Assembly: GCF_009731355.2 (NCBI RefSeq)
Contig: NZ_AP022810.1
Coordinates: 186,001-250,000 of the forward strand
DNA from: Desulfuromonas sp. AOP6
Lineage (GTDB): Bacteria > Desulfobacterota > Desulfuromonadia > Desulfuromonadales > SZUA-540
Reading direction: 5' to 3'
DNA: 64,000 nucleotides
Shown here: in pieces, positions 26,855-35,645 of the stretch
Layout: each line of letters opens with the position of its first letter
How positions within the stretch are numbered: position 1 is the stretch's first letter
Position numbers and translations under genes: made by a program
Notes under the pieces: generated by a model
Told to the model about the DNA's origin: nothing
Seen by the model: only the letters and a program-made list of their open reading frames with translations
Databases searched by the model: none

Positions 26855-29635
26855 ATGGATTACAAAGATACCCTCAATCTGCCCGTCACCGAATTCCCCA
26901 TGCGGGGCAATTTGCCCCAGCGGGAGCCGGAAATCCTCAAAACCTGGGAAGAAACAGGGCTTTATGGCAAGATCGAAGAGGCGGGCAAGAATCGCCCCAA
27001 CTTCACCCTGCATGATGGTCCTCCCTACGCCAACGGCCATACCCACATCGGTCACGCCCTCAACAAAATCCTCAAGGATATCGTGATCAAGAGCCGCCGC
27101 ATGCAGGGCTTCTATGCCCCCTACGTGCCGGGCTGGGATTGCCACGGTCTGCCCATCGAGCTGATGGTGGACAAAAAGCTGGGGTCCAAAAAGAAGGAGA
27201 TGACCAAGGCGCAGATACGCCGGGAATGCCGTGCCTATGCCGCCGAGTGGGTTGATGTTCAGAGCCGCGAATTCCAGCGCCTCGGTGTGCTGGGGGAGTG
27301 GGAGCGTCCCTACCTGACCATGAATCCCGCCTACGAGGCGGCGACGGCCCGGGAGCTGGCCCGTTTCGCCGAGCGGGGCGGCCTCTATAAGGGCAAGAAG
27401 CCCGTACACTGGTGCTCCTCCTGCGTTACCGCCCTGGCGGAAGCCGAGGTCGAGTACGCTGACCACGAGTCGCCTTCCATCTACGTCAAGTTTCCCTATA
27501 CGGACGAGTTGCCTGTCGAGCTGGCGCCGCTGGCCGGCAAAAAACTCTCCTTCGTCATCTGGACCACCACCCCCTGGACCATCCCGGCCAACCTCGGTGT
27601 CTGCCTCAACCCCGACTATACCTATGTGGCGGTGGAGGTCGGCGACGATGTGCTGGTGCTGGCCGAAGGACTCTACGAGAAGGTGCTGCGTGAGATCGGC
27701 GTGGAAGAATACCGCGTGCTGGCCACCTTTGCCTCCTCCATATTCGACAGGAAGAACTGCCGCCATCCTTTTTATGAGCGCGATTCCCTCATCATGCTCG
27801 GCGAGCATGTCACTCTCGAAGCCGGTACGGGCTGCGTGCACACCGCCCCCGGCCACGGCCAGGACGACTACATCATCGGCCTGCAGTACGGGCTTGAGGT
27901 TTACAACCCCGTCGACGACTACGGCCGTTATCGCGAGGATCTGGAATTCTTTGGCGGCATGAAGCTGGCAGACGCCAATGCCGCCGTCAACGGCAAGCTG
28001 ACGGAAGTGGGGGCCCTGCTCAAGTTGGGGAAGGTCTCCCACAGCTATCCCCACTGCTGGCGCTGCAAGAAGCCCATCATCTTCCGGGCCACCGAGCAGT
28101 GGTTCATCTCCATGGAGTCGAACGAGCTGCGCCAGAAGGCCCTGCAGCATATCAACGATGTCAGCTGGATTCCCCGCTGGGGGCGCGAGCGCATCTACGG
28201 CATGATCGAAAACCGTCCCGACTGGTGCGTCAGCCGGCAGCGGACCTGGGGAGTGCCCATCACCGTGTTCTACTGTGAGAAGTGCGGCGAGGCCCTGGCC
28301 GACGGCAAAACCATGCACCATGTGGCCGATCAGTTCACCGCCGAGGGCAGTGACGTCTGGTACGAGAAGGAGGCGGCCGAGCTACTGCCGGCCGGCACGA
28401 CCTGCGCCTCCTGCGGTCACACGGGCTTCACCAAAGAGATGGACATCCTCGATGTCTGGTTCGATTCGGGGGTTTCCCATGCCGCCGTACTGGAAAACCG
28501 CGACTATCTCAAGTCCCCCGCCGACCTCTACCTGGAGGGCAGCGACCAGCATCGCGGCTGGTTCCATTCGAGCCTGCTGGCCTCGGTGGGAACCCGCGGC
28601 ATCGCCCCCTACAAGGCGGTGCTGACCCATGGCTTCGTCGTTGACGGCGCCGGCAAGAAGATGTCCAAGAGCCAGGGCAACGTGGTCGCTCCCGAAGAAG
28701 TCATCAAGAAGTTCGGCGCCGAAATCCTGCGCCTGTGGGTGGCTGCTCAGGACTACCGCGACGATATCCGCATCAGCCCGGAAATCCTGCAACGCCTCTC
28801 CGACGCCTACCGGCGCATCCGCAATACGGCGCGCTACATCCTCGGCAATCTGGCCGGGTTTGACCCGTCCACGGACCGGGTCGCTGCCGCCGAGATGCTC
28901 GAGATCGACCGCTGGGCCCTGTCGCGCCTGGAAGGGCTGGTCGGCCGGGTGGAACGCTCTTATGACGAATACGAGTTTCACGTGCTCTATCACGCCGTGC
29001 ACAATTTCTGCAGCGTTGATATGAGCGCTTTCTACCTGGATGTGCTCAAGGACCGCCTCTACACGGCGCCTGCTCAATCGCTGGCGCGGCGCAGCGCCCA
29101 GACCGCCATGTATGTCATTCTCGACGCCCTGACCCGCCTCATCGCCCCGGTGCTGTCTTTTACCGCCGAGGAGATCTGGCCCTACCTGCCGGGCGAGCGC
29201 GAGGAGAGTGTGCATCTGGCCCAGTTCCCCCGCTTCGAGACGAGCCTGCTCGATGCCGACCTGGAGTCGCGTTACGAAAAGATTCTGGCTCTGCGATCTG
29301 ATGTCTCCAAGGCTCTTGAACTGGCCCGCGCCGAAAAGCGCATCGGCCACTCCCTCGACGCCAAGGTGATACTGGCGGTGCCGGCCGGAGAATGGCGGCA
29401 GCTGCTCGACCGGTATCAGGACGAACTGGCCACCCTCTTTATCGTCTCCCAGGCCGAACGGGTGGAAACACTTACGGACGGGATTGCCGGCGAAGAGGTG
29501 GCAGAGCTGCGTATCCGCATAGAAAAGGCCCAGGGCGACAAGTGTGAGCGCTGCTGGAACTACGCCGTCTCCGTCGGCAGCCGCCAGGATCATCCCACCA
29601 TCTGCGATCGCTGCCACACGGCGCTGGGGGCATAG
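26855..29635 (+). CDS. ileS: Isoleucyl-tRNA synthetase
   Basis: The 926-residue class I synthetase has the HIGH motif (64-67), the KMSKS motif (602-606) and the editing domain between ([13 protein letters not shown]). A C-terminal zinc-binding region (CERCWNYA ... CDRCH) is typical of bacterial type 1 IleRS. It charges tRNA-Ile with isoleucine and proof-reads valine. A GGGAGGA ribosome binding site precedes the ATG. It is followed after 7 bases by lspA, a conserved ileS-lspA pairing. Confidence 0.98.
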   Translation: MDYKDTLNLPVTEFPMRGNLPQREPEILKTWEETGLYGKIEEAGKNRPNFTLHDGPPYANGHTHIGHALNKILKDIVIKSRRMQGFYAPYVPGWDCHGLPIELMVDKKLGSKKKEMTKAQIRRECRAYAAEWVDVQSREFQRLGVLGEWERPYLTMNPAYEAATARELARFAERGGLYKGKKPVHWCSSCVTALAEAEVEYADHESPSIYVKFPYTDELPVELAPLAGKKLSFVIWTTTPWTIPANLGVCLNPDYTYVAVEVGDDVLVLAEGLYEKVLREIGVEEYRVLATFASSIFDRKNCRHPFYERDSLIMLGEHVTLEAGTGCVHTAPGHGQDDYIIGLQYGLEVYNPVDDYGRYREDLEFFGGMKLADANAAVNGKLTEVGALLKLGKVSHSYPHCWRCKKPIIFRATEQWFISMESNELRQKALQHINDVSWIPRWGRERIYGMIENRPDWCVSRQRTWGVPITVFYCEKCGEALADGKTMHHVADQFTAEGSDVWYEKEAAELLPAGTTCASCGHTGFTKEMDILDVWFDSGVSHAAVLENRDYLKSPADLYLEGSDQHRGWFHSSLLASVGTRGIAPYKAVLTHGFVVDGAGKKMSKSQGNVVAPEEVIKKFGAEILRLWVAAQDYRDDIRISPEILQRLSDAYRRIRNTARYILGNLAGFDPSTDRVAAAEMLEIDRWALSRLEGLVGRVERSYDEYEFHVLYHAVHNFCSVDMSAFYLDVLKDRLYTAPAQSLARRSAQTAMYVILDALTRLIAPVLSFTAEEIWPYLPGEREESVHLAQFPRFETSLLDADLESRYEKILALRSDVSKALELARAEKRIGHSLDAKVILAVPAGEWRQLLDRYQDELATLFIVSQAERVETLTDGIAGEEVAELRIRIEKAQGDKCERCWNYAVSVGSRQDHPTICDRCHTALGA

Positions 29636-29642
29636 ACGACTC

Positions 29643-30128
29643 ATGCTGACTGCCCGTTATCGCCTGCTGCTGGCCATCTCCACGGTTATCCTGCTGCTTG
29701 ACCAGGCGACCAAGATTTTCATCGACAAGCGCTTCGACCTCTACCAGTCGTTGACGGTGGTGGAGAACTTTTTCAATATCACCTATGTGCGCAATAAGGG
29801 GGCGGCTTTCGGCATCCTCTCCGACAGTGCCATTCGCATCCCCTTCTTCATCAGTGTATCGGTCCTGGCCTCGGTGGGCATCCTCTGGTACCTGAGCCGC
29901 GTGCATGAAGAGCAGCGTCTGCTGCAGACGGCTCTTGCCCTCGTCTTCGCCGGTGCCGTCGGCAACCTGATCGACCGCATCCGCCTGGGGGAGGTCATCG
30001 ACTTTCTCGATGTCCACTGGTATCAGTATCACTGGCCGGCTTTCAACGTGGCCGACTCGGCCATCACCGTCGGTGTGGGGCTGCTGCTCTGGGACCTGTG
30101 GAAAGAGGAGCGGGCGCGGAAACGCTGA
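29643..30128 (+). CDS. lspA: Lipoprotein signal peptidase (signal peptidase II)
   Basis: The 161-residue inner-membrane protein has four hydrophobic segments and the two catalytic aspartate motifs (GNLIDRIRLGEVIDFL and FNVADSAITVG). It cleaves the signal peptide of diacylglyceryl-modified prolipoproteins, many of which are encoded in this window. Start ATG at 29643, close behind ileS. Confidence 0.97.
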   Translation: MLTARYRLLLAISTVILLLDQATKIFIDKRFDLYQSLTVVENFFNITYVRNKGAAFGILSDSAIRIPFFISVSVLASVGILWYLSRVHEEQRLLQTALALVFAGAVGNLIDRIRLGEVIDFLDVHWYQYHWPAFNVADSAITVGVGLLLWDLWKEERARKR

Positions 30129-30150
30129 AGCCCGTATCAGACTGGATGTT

Positions 30151-30180
30151 AAAAACCGGCCCTTCGAGGCCGGTTTTTTT
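30151..30180 (+). terminator. Rho-independent terminator of ileS-lspA
   Basis: The hairpin AAAACCGGCC / GGCCGGTTTT with a CTTCGA loop region is followed by a T run. It lies directly between lspA and the convergent pseudouridine synthase gene and can work in both directions. Confidence 0.88.
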
Positions 30181-30181
30181 A

Positions 30182-31129
30182 TTAGAGCCCGAGATTGGCG
30201 TAGTCAGGTGAAGTGAAACCGGCGCCGGTCAGCAGCTGAAGGAAGTCCGCGGGCAGGGGAGCCTGCAGGGTCAGGAGACGGTCGGTGCGGGGATGGGTGA
30301 TGGTCAGCTCAGCCGCGTGCAACAGGTGACGGGGGCAGGTGACGGGGCCCGCCACGGTCTCCAGGTGCGCCGGCCCGCCATAGAGAGTATCTCCCAACAG
30401 GGGATAGCCGCTACCGGCCAGATGGGCACGAATCTGGTGCGTGCGCCCGGTGTGAGGACGGGCCGCTACCAGGGCGACGCCGTTGTGGCAGGACAGCGGG
30501 TTGACGGAGGTCCAGGCATGCTGTCCGCCGCTGCGAACCTCCATCGTTTTGCCTCGAACGTTGGGGCGAAGATGATTACGCACCTCAAAAGGCCTGTCTG
30601 GACAGCCCTGTACCAGGGCCAGATAGGTTTTTTCGACGCGGCGTTCGGAAAACTGCCAGCAGAGCGAGCGGTTGCTGGCCCGGTTGAGAGCGAAGAGGAG
30701 GACTCCGGTGGTGTCGGCGTCGAGACGATGCAGCAGAATAGGGTCCTGGTCGGCGCCGGCAAGCTCCCGTACCAGATCGAGAGCATTGACGGCGCCAGCG
30801 ACATTGGCGTGCACGGGCAACCCCGGGGGTTTGGCCACGGCCAGCACATCTTCGTCCTGGTAAAGAATGGGCAAGGTGAATTCCCGCGTGGGTAGCGCGG
30901 AGACTTCCACGGTCAGCTCCAGGCGCTCACCGCCCTGCAAGAGTCGGCCGGCCCGTTTTTCGACGTGGTCGTTCAAGAAGACCGCGCCGCAGTCGAGGGC
31001 TCGCTTGATCTGTTTGCGGGATACCCCCGGCAGCGCATCGGTCAGGAATCGGTCAAGGCGTTGCCCCTGGCAGGCGCAGGCCACGGCCAGGCGATGCCGG
31101 CGTTTGCTGGTAGACTCGTGATTTTCCAT
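30182..31129 (-). CDS. RluA/RluD-family RNA pseudouridine synthase
   Basis: The 315-residue protein has an N-terminal S4 RNA-binding domain (about 25-75; RLDRFLTDALPGVSRKQIKRAL). The catalytic motif HRLDADTTGVLLFA carries the active-site Asp. RPHTGRTHQIRAHLAGSGYPLLGD is also typical of the family. It isomerises uridines in rRNA or tRNA. The exact target cannot be told from sequence alone. Confidence 0.92.
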   Translation of the reverse strand: MENHESTSKRRHRLAVACACQGQRLDRFLTDALPGVSRKQIKRALDCGAVFLNDHVEKRAGRLLQGGERLELTVEVSALPTREFTLPILYQDEDVLAVAKPPGLPVHANVAGAVNALDLVRELAGADQDPILLHRLDADTTGVLLFALNRASNRSLCWQFSERRVEKTYLALVQGCPDRPFEVRNHLRPNVRGKTMEVRSGGQHAWTSVNPLSCHNGVALVAARPHTGRTHQIRAHLAGSGYPLLGDTLYGGPAHLETVAGPVTCPRHLLHAAELTITHPRTDRLLTLQAPLPADFLQLLTGAGFTSPDYANLGL

Positions 31130-31152
31130 AAAAAGTAAGGGTGCCTTGGTGC

Positions 31153-31623
31153 TTATTTTGTTGGACTTTTTAAAGAAATTTCGCCCTTCTCCCGCACCTG
31201 AAGCCGCGGGCGGAAGCGGCCTATATCGAGAGTGGCTTCCAGCTCATAGGCGAAGGTATCCCGCGCCTGCTGCATCAGTGACGCGAACAGGTTGATGCTG
31301 CTGAGCAGGTCGGCAGAAGCGTTCAAAGTGACATCCCCCTCGCCATAGGGGGCGATTTCGGGCAGATCGTTGGCTACTCCCATAAGAACCCGCTGTCCTT
31401 CGAGCCTTACCGTATAAACGATGCCCTCCAGCTTCAGGGGCGCGCGATTGGGGTTGACGATATGCAGACCAATTTCGAAATTGGGGGCCATGCCGGCGGA
31501 CGGCAGCACCCGAAAGGAGCGAATGCCGACGGTGGGTGTCTCAAAGCTGGGATCAAGTCCGGCGCAGCCGGCCATGAGAATAAAAAGGCTCAGGTAAAGA
31601 GCCAGCCGGATGGTTCTGCTCAT
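31153..31623 (-). CDS. LEA/WHy-domain lipoprotein
   Basis: The 156-residue protein has a lipoprotein signal peptide ending in LMAGC. A single late-embryogenesis-abundant type 2 (WHy-like) beta domain follows, with the NPNRAPLKLEGIVYTVRLEG segment. Such proteins occur in the envelope of many Proteobacteria, with no established role. The ATG at 31623 is chosen because it starts directly at the signal peptide. Longer starts add charged residues in front of it. Confidence 0.78.
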   Translation of the reverse strand: MSRTIRLALYLSLFILMAGCAGLDPSFETPTVGIRSFRVLPSAGMAPNFEIGLHIVNPNRAPLKLEGIVYTVRLEGQRVLMGVANDLPEIAPYGEGDVTLNASADLLSSINLFASLMQQARDTFAYELEATLDIGRFRPRLQVREKGEISLKSPTK

Positions 31624-31670
31624 GTCTTTTGCCTTTCGCATAAAAGGAGATGTTTGGAGAGCCACCGTGG

Positions 31671-33719
31671 TCAGGGGCGGGCGTCCTTTTCGAGGGGGAG
31701 GGAAAAGGAGACGGTCGTTCCCTTGCCTGGGACGCTTTCTACCTCGATGTGGCCGCCATGAGCTTCCAAGATCCCCTTGACGATACCCATTCCCAGCCCC
31801 ATGCCGGGTACGGCGGTGTCGGAGCTGTCGACCCGATAGAACTTGTCAAAGATACGGTCGAGATCTTTTTTCTCCATGCCGATGCCTTCGTCCCGCACCT
31901 CAATCCTGATGTCCTGGTCACTGAACGTGCCGCGAACCCGGATGGGGCTGTCAGGGCCTGAAAACTTGACGGCGTTGCTCAGCAGGTTTTCCATGACCTG
32001 CTCGATTTTATATGGGTCCACCAGAATTTCCCGTGGACCCTGGTCGGGCCAGTCCAGTTCGAGGCGCCGCTGGCGGAACTCCTTCTGGTAAGCGTGTACG
32101 GAGGCGGCAATCTGGGCCCGGATATCGCAAGGCTGCTTTTCGATGTGAATCAGGCGCCCCGCCTCAACCCGGCTGATATCGAGCAGGTCATCGATGACGC
32201 GCTCCAATACCTCCGATTTATCATAAATGATGGTCAGGTATTCGTCGCGCTGCTCTTCAACAAAGGTCTTCTCTGCCAGCAGCAGCTCTGCAAAACCTTT
32301 GATGGAGGCCAGAGGCGTTCGCAGTTCATGGGCTGCCGTGGCGATGAACTCACTTTTCATGCGATCGATCTCGCGCTCCCGGGTGATATCGTTGAAAACG
32401 ACGATCTCTTTGTCCTCGATGGAGGCGTAGCGGGCTAAAACCTCGCGCACGGAGCCGTCCTGGCAGGTGACGGACAGCGCCTGGGTTTCGATGGGCTTGC
32501 CGGCCTGCCGGGCCTGCATAACTGCATCGGCGAAGTTTTTTTCCACGCGGTCCCGATAGGCCTCATCAGGAAAGGCCCGCAGACGCCAGTCGGCCAGGGT
32601 GGAAAATTCGGTGAGAGTATAGCCAAACAGATCTGTAAAGGCCCGGTTCGCGTAGGTGATTTCCCGGTGTCCCTCCAGGATAAGAAGGGGAATGGGAACC
32701 AATTCGAGGAGCAGCTGCAGATATTGCTCCTTGGATTTGAGAATGGCTTCGGCCCGGCGCAGTTCAGTGACGTCGTGGCCAATGCAGTGCAGGCCGGCGT
32801 ATTCGAAGGAGGCATCGTAAAGCGGGGTGTTTTTCCATTGGATGCGCACCCGGCGACCGTCTCTGCACTGATTCTCGTTTTCGTTCTCCAGAAAAGGATC
32901 GGAAGTCTGCAGGGCGGTATCAATCATTTCCCCCAGATTGCGTCCGGAACTGTCGACTTCCGGTACGATGGTGCCGACCACCTTCTGACCGACCAGCTCC
33001 TCATAGGTGTAGCCGAAAAAATCCTGACCGTACTCGTTGATGAAGGTGACTTTCCCTTCCCGATCGATCTGCAGGATAATCACCCGGGATTGCTGAACCA
33101 ATTCCCGGTACTGGCGTTCGCTGGTATCCAGAGCCAGCTTGCGGCGAATGTGCGCCTCTTGCGCCGCCAGAAGTTTGGCGAGCAGGACGGTGACCACGGG
33201 ATAGATAATCAGCGTTGGGACAGTTATGTTCCGTAGCGCGGGCAGGGCCAGCTCGGTCGGCATGGTGAACATGAGAAGAAGAACGACCGTCTGTACGCCG
33301 AAGCCGAAAGCATACCAGACCCAGCCGGACAGCTGGTAAACGCGCCCAGGCCCGTATTTTTTCAAAGCCAGGCCGAGAAGTCCGGAGGCCAGTATGGTCA
33401 GAACGCCGGGGAGGGTGCCGGGTCCGGACAGGTAGAGGCGATAAAGTGCCGAGATACCGGCGGCGACGAGGGTCGGTATAAAGCCGAAGAAAGCGCCGCC
33501 GACGCTGAGCAGGATGGAACGGCTGTCAAAGATGACACCAGGGGCCAGTTGCCAGGGGTTGGCGATGAGGCCGACGGTGATCATGCCGATGAAAAAGCCG
33601 GTGGTAAGCTTTCGTCCCAGGGTGTCCGGATACTGCTGGATGGTTCCGTAGAGAGCACCGAGGGCCAGCAACAAGATGGTGTTGTGCAGAAAGTCGAGGA
33701 TAATGGGTAGACCGGGCAC
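31671..33719 (-). CDS. Membrane sensor histidine kinase (5TM-LYT, two PAS, HisKA, HATPase)
   Basis: The 682-residue protein starts with five to six membrane segments resembling the 5TMR-LYT sensor domain (residues 1-190; TTGFFIGMITVGLIANPWQL, SILLSVGGAFFGFIPTLVAAG). Two PAS domains follow (about 205-320 and 330-445), then a HisKA domain with the phospho-accepting His (TAAHELRTPLAS) and a HATPase (N box NLLSNAVKFSG, G boxes DEGIGM and GMGLGMGIVKG). No response regulator gene is adjacent, so it is an orphan kinase. The signal is unknown. Confidence 0.93.
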   Translation of the reverse strand: MPGLPIILDFLHNTILLLALGALYGTIQQYPDTLGRKLTTGFFIGMITVGLIANPWQLAPGVIFDSRSILLSVGGAFFGFIPTLVAAGISALYRLYLSGPGTLPGVLTILASGLLGLALKKYGPGRVYQLSGWVWYAFGFGVQTVVLLLMFTMPTELALPALRNITVPTLIIYPVVTVLLAKLLAAQEAHIRRKLALDTSERQYRELVQQSRVIILQIDREGKVTFINEYGQDFFGYTYEELVGQKVVGTIVPEVDSSGRNLGEMIDTALQTSDPFLENENENQCRDGRRVRIQWKNTPLYDASFEYAGLHCIGHDVTELRRAEAILKSKEQYLQLLLELVPIPLLILEGHREITYANRAFTDLFGYTLTEFSTLADWRLRAFPDEAYRDRVEKNFADAVMQARQAGKPIETQALSVTCQDGSVREVLARYASIEDKEIVVFNDITREREIDRMKSEFIATAAHELRTPLASIKGFAELLLAEKTFVEEQRDEYLTIIYDKSEVLERVIDDLLDISRVEAGRLIHIEKQPCDIRAQIAASVHAYQKEFRQRRLELDWPDQGPREILVDPYKIEQVMENLLSNAVKFSGPDSPIRVRGTFSDQDIRIEVRDEGIGMEKKDLDRIFDKFYRVDSSDTAVPGMGLGMGIVKGILEAHGGHIEVESVPGKGTTVSFSLPLEKDARP

Positions 33720-33886
33720 GTTGACTCCCTCGCGCAGGGTAGGTAATTCCGCGTCCGTTACGGCAGGACGAAGGGGCTGATAGGCAGACGGATTTTCATT
33801 GCAGCGGGATTCCGTAGATTCTGCCGCAGAAGCCTATGCCTGTCAACGTGCCCTTGTGGACGAAATCGCCATCCGCAGAACTTTTC

Positions 33887-34375
33887 TTATGGAACCTGAA
33901 CCGTGATACAGAGTGCTTCAGCTTCGGCATATACGGTACCATCCCGGCAGAGACGGCCACGCACCTTGACCTTGCGTCCCTGCACGGAGACGATGTCGCT
34001 TTCGACGGTCACCACCTGCTCGAGGGGAAGCATGTTGCGGAAACTGACGTTGAGATTGCCGACGACCACCGAGTAGCCGGCCGTCCAGGCTGCCAGCCCC
34101 AGGACTTCGTCAAAAACGGCGGCCATGGCGCCGCCATGGGAATGTCCCGGCGGGCCTTCGGTTTCGGGGCCGAACCAGACCCTGGCCTGCAGCCGCCGTT
34201 GGCCGTCGCAGTAATAGCGAACCCGATAGCGGTTGCCGTCGGGCTCGCCGGAGACAAAGCGCAGGGAAGCGCCTACCAGCGAGGGGGCGTCAAAGGGGGT
34301 CCAATCCGGCTCGCCGCTGAGATCGACGGGGGGGGCGGGCGGTGAAGTTTCAGGCTGGGCGATGACTTTCTCCAA
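33887..34375 (-). CDS. Hotdog-fold thioesterase (PaaI-like)
   Basis: The 162-residue protein has the 4HBT/PaaI hotdog signature: SHGGAMAAVFDEVLGLAAW, with the conserved Asp/Glu region, followed by NLNVSFRNMLPLEQVVTVES. It probably hydrolyses an acyl-CoA or acyl-ACP thioester. The substrate cannot be inferred. It stands alone between a histidine kinase and a small protein gene. Confidence 0.8.
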   Translation of the reverse strand: MEKVIAQPETSPPAPPVDLSGEPDWTPFDAPSLVGASLRFVSGEPDGNRYRVRYYCDGQRRLQARVWFGPETEGPPGHSHGGAMAAVFDEVLGLAAWTAGYSVVVGNLNVSFRNMLPLEQVVTVESDIVSVQGRKVKVRGRLCRDGTVYAEAEALCITVQVP

Positions 34376-34490
34376 GGGAATTCTCCTTCCGAACCCAAGA
34401 GGGGGGTGTTGGTGTCTGGCTCGATAGTAAAAGGATCGATCCCCAAATGCAACGTTTGTTAGGTCGGCCAGCAGGCGTCATTACAAATAA

Positions 34491-34513
34491 GCCGGCCCCT
34501 TGCGGGGCCGGCT
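34491..34513 (-). terminator. Terminator of the small cysteine-containing protein gene
   Basis: The hairpin AGCCGGCCCC / GGGGCCGGCT, read on the minus strand, is followed by TATTTG. It lies 50 bases after the stop of the small gene at 34562. Confidence 0.7.
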
Positions 34514-34561
34514 GTCAGGGTTGTTTTTGGTTGGCGGACTCAAAAACCGCCTGGTCGTTAC

Positions 34562-34723
34562 TCAATGCCTGGTTGGTTCCTTTTCCGTGTCATGCTCCGT
34601 GGTCATCTTCTTCCCTTCTTCGCGGGGGTGACCGTATTTTTCGTCACAGGTCTCACAGGTGAAGGGGTTTTTGGTTTCCAATTCCGAAAATGCGTCCGTG
34701 AATCGATCTTTCATTCCTTTCAT
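34562..34723 (-). CDS. Small protein with a CxxC pair, unknown
   Basis: The 53-residue hydrophilic protein (MKGMKDRFTDAFSELETKNPF) contains CETCDEKYGH, a possible metal-binding or redox pair with a nearby His. A good ribosome binding site (AAGGAGAAG) precedes the ATG at 34723. A terminator follows, so it is likely a real single-gene unit. I do not recognise the family. Confidence 0.6.
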   Translation of the reverse strand: MKGMKDRFTDAFSELETKNPFTCETCDEKYGHPREEGKKMTTEHDTEKEPTRH

Positions 34724-34842
34724 GACCCTTCTCCTTTCTCTCGATTCAGAGTAGATTGATGTTTGACTACACTCTAGCATATATAACCAAAATTGTCATC
34801 TTTTCGCCGAAAAAGGGTGAGCACAGGTCAATTTATTTTTGA

Positions 34843-34848
34843 TATAAT
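34843..34848 (+). promoter_or_regulatory. Sigma70-like -10 box for the DUF502 gene
   Basis: A perfect TATAAT. No clear -35 box stands at the right distance. Transcription would start near 34855, which makes the GTG at 34857 unlikely and supports the start at 34890. Confidence 0.4.
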
Positions 34849-34889
34849 CAACACTTGTGGGATTTAGAAAGAAAGGAAAGGATTTTTCA

Positions 34890-35522
34890 GTGAAACGACT
34901 TGGCCGCATCATGTTTCAGGGCTTGGCCGCCATTCTGCCGGCAGCTCTGACCATCTATATCCTGTTCTGGTCCGCCACCACCGCCGAAAAACTCCTCGGT
35001 GGGGTCATCCAGATGATTGTGCCCGAAAGGTTCTATGTGCCGGGCATGGGACTTCTAGCCGGTGTTTTCGTGATCTTTTTACTGGGGCTGGCTCTCAACG
35101 CCTTCCTGGTGCGGAGGTTGTTCGATTTCAGTGAGTCACTGATGAATCGCATCCCCCTGGTCAAGACCCTCTACGGCTCGGTGAAAGATTTTGTCGGTTT
35201 CTTCTCCCATCAGAAAAATCGCGAGTTCAATCAGGTGGTGACCCTTGAATTGAACCTGGGTGGAATGCCCATGCGCTTCCTCGGGTTTGTCACCCGCACC
35301 GATTTTCACGATCTTCCCAAGGGCATCGGCCAGGAGGGAGAGGTTGCCGTGTATCTTCCTTTGTCCTACCAGATTGGCGGTTACACGGTCATGGTGCCGC
35401 GTTCGGCGGTGAAGCCGGTCGATATCTCCATGCAGCGGGCCATGGGGTTTGCGGTGACCGCCGGCATGTTCACCGAAAAGGGGCGTCCCGCCCCGCCGCA
35501 GAAGCCCTTGAGTTCGCTCTAG
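34890..35522 (+). CDS. DUF502 family membrane protein
   Basis: The 210-residue protein has two N-terminal membrane segments (GLAAILPAALTIYILFW and GLLAGVFVIFLLGLALNAF) and the DUF502 core (IPLVKTLYGSVKDFVGFFS). This matches a widespread bacterial and plant family of unknown biochemical role (LIKE-COV). The GTG at 34890 is preferred because it follows AAGGAAAGGA. The GTG at 34857 would be only a couple of bases from the predicted transcription start. Confidence 0.85.
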   Translation: MKRLGRIMFQGLAAILPAALTIYILFWSATTAEKLLGGVIQMIVPERFYVPGMGLLAGVFVIFLLGLALNAFLVRRLFDFSESLMNRIPLVKTLYGSVKDFVGFFSHQKNREFNQVVTLELNLGGMPMRFLGFVTRTDFHDLPKGIGQEGEVAVYLPLSYQIGGYTVMVPRSAVKPVDISMQRAMGFAVTAGMFTEKGRPAPPQKPLSSL

Positions 35523-35645
35523 CGGCAACAGGTTCGCCCGTAAGTCGCCTCTGGAAGCTGGTCGTCGGCGTGGTATTCTTGAGGGGTGACCAGCCCTCAT
35601 GCAGATGATGAGATGCATTCTGGGATGTTGTCGGGAGGGAGGATC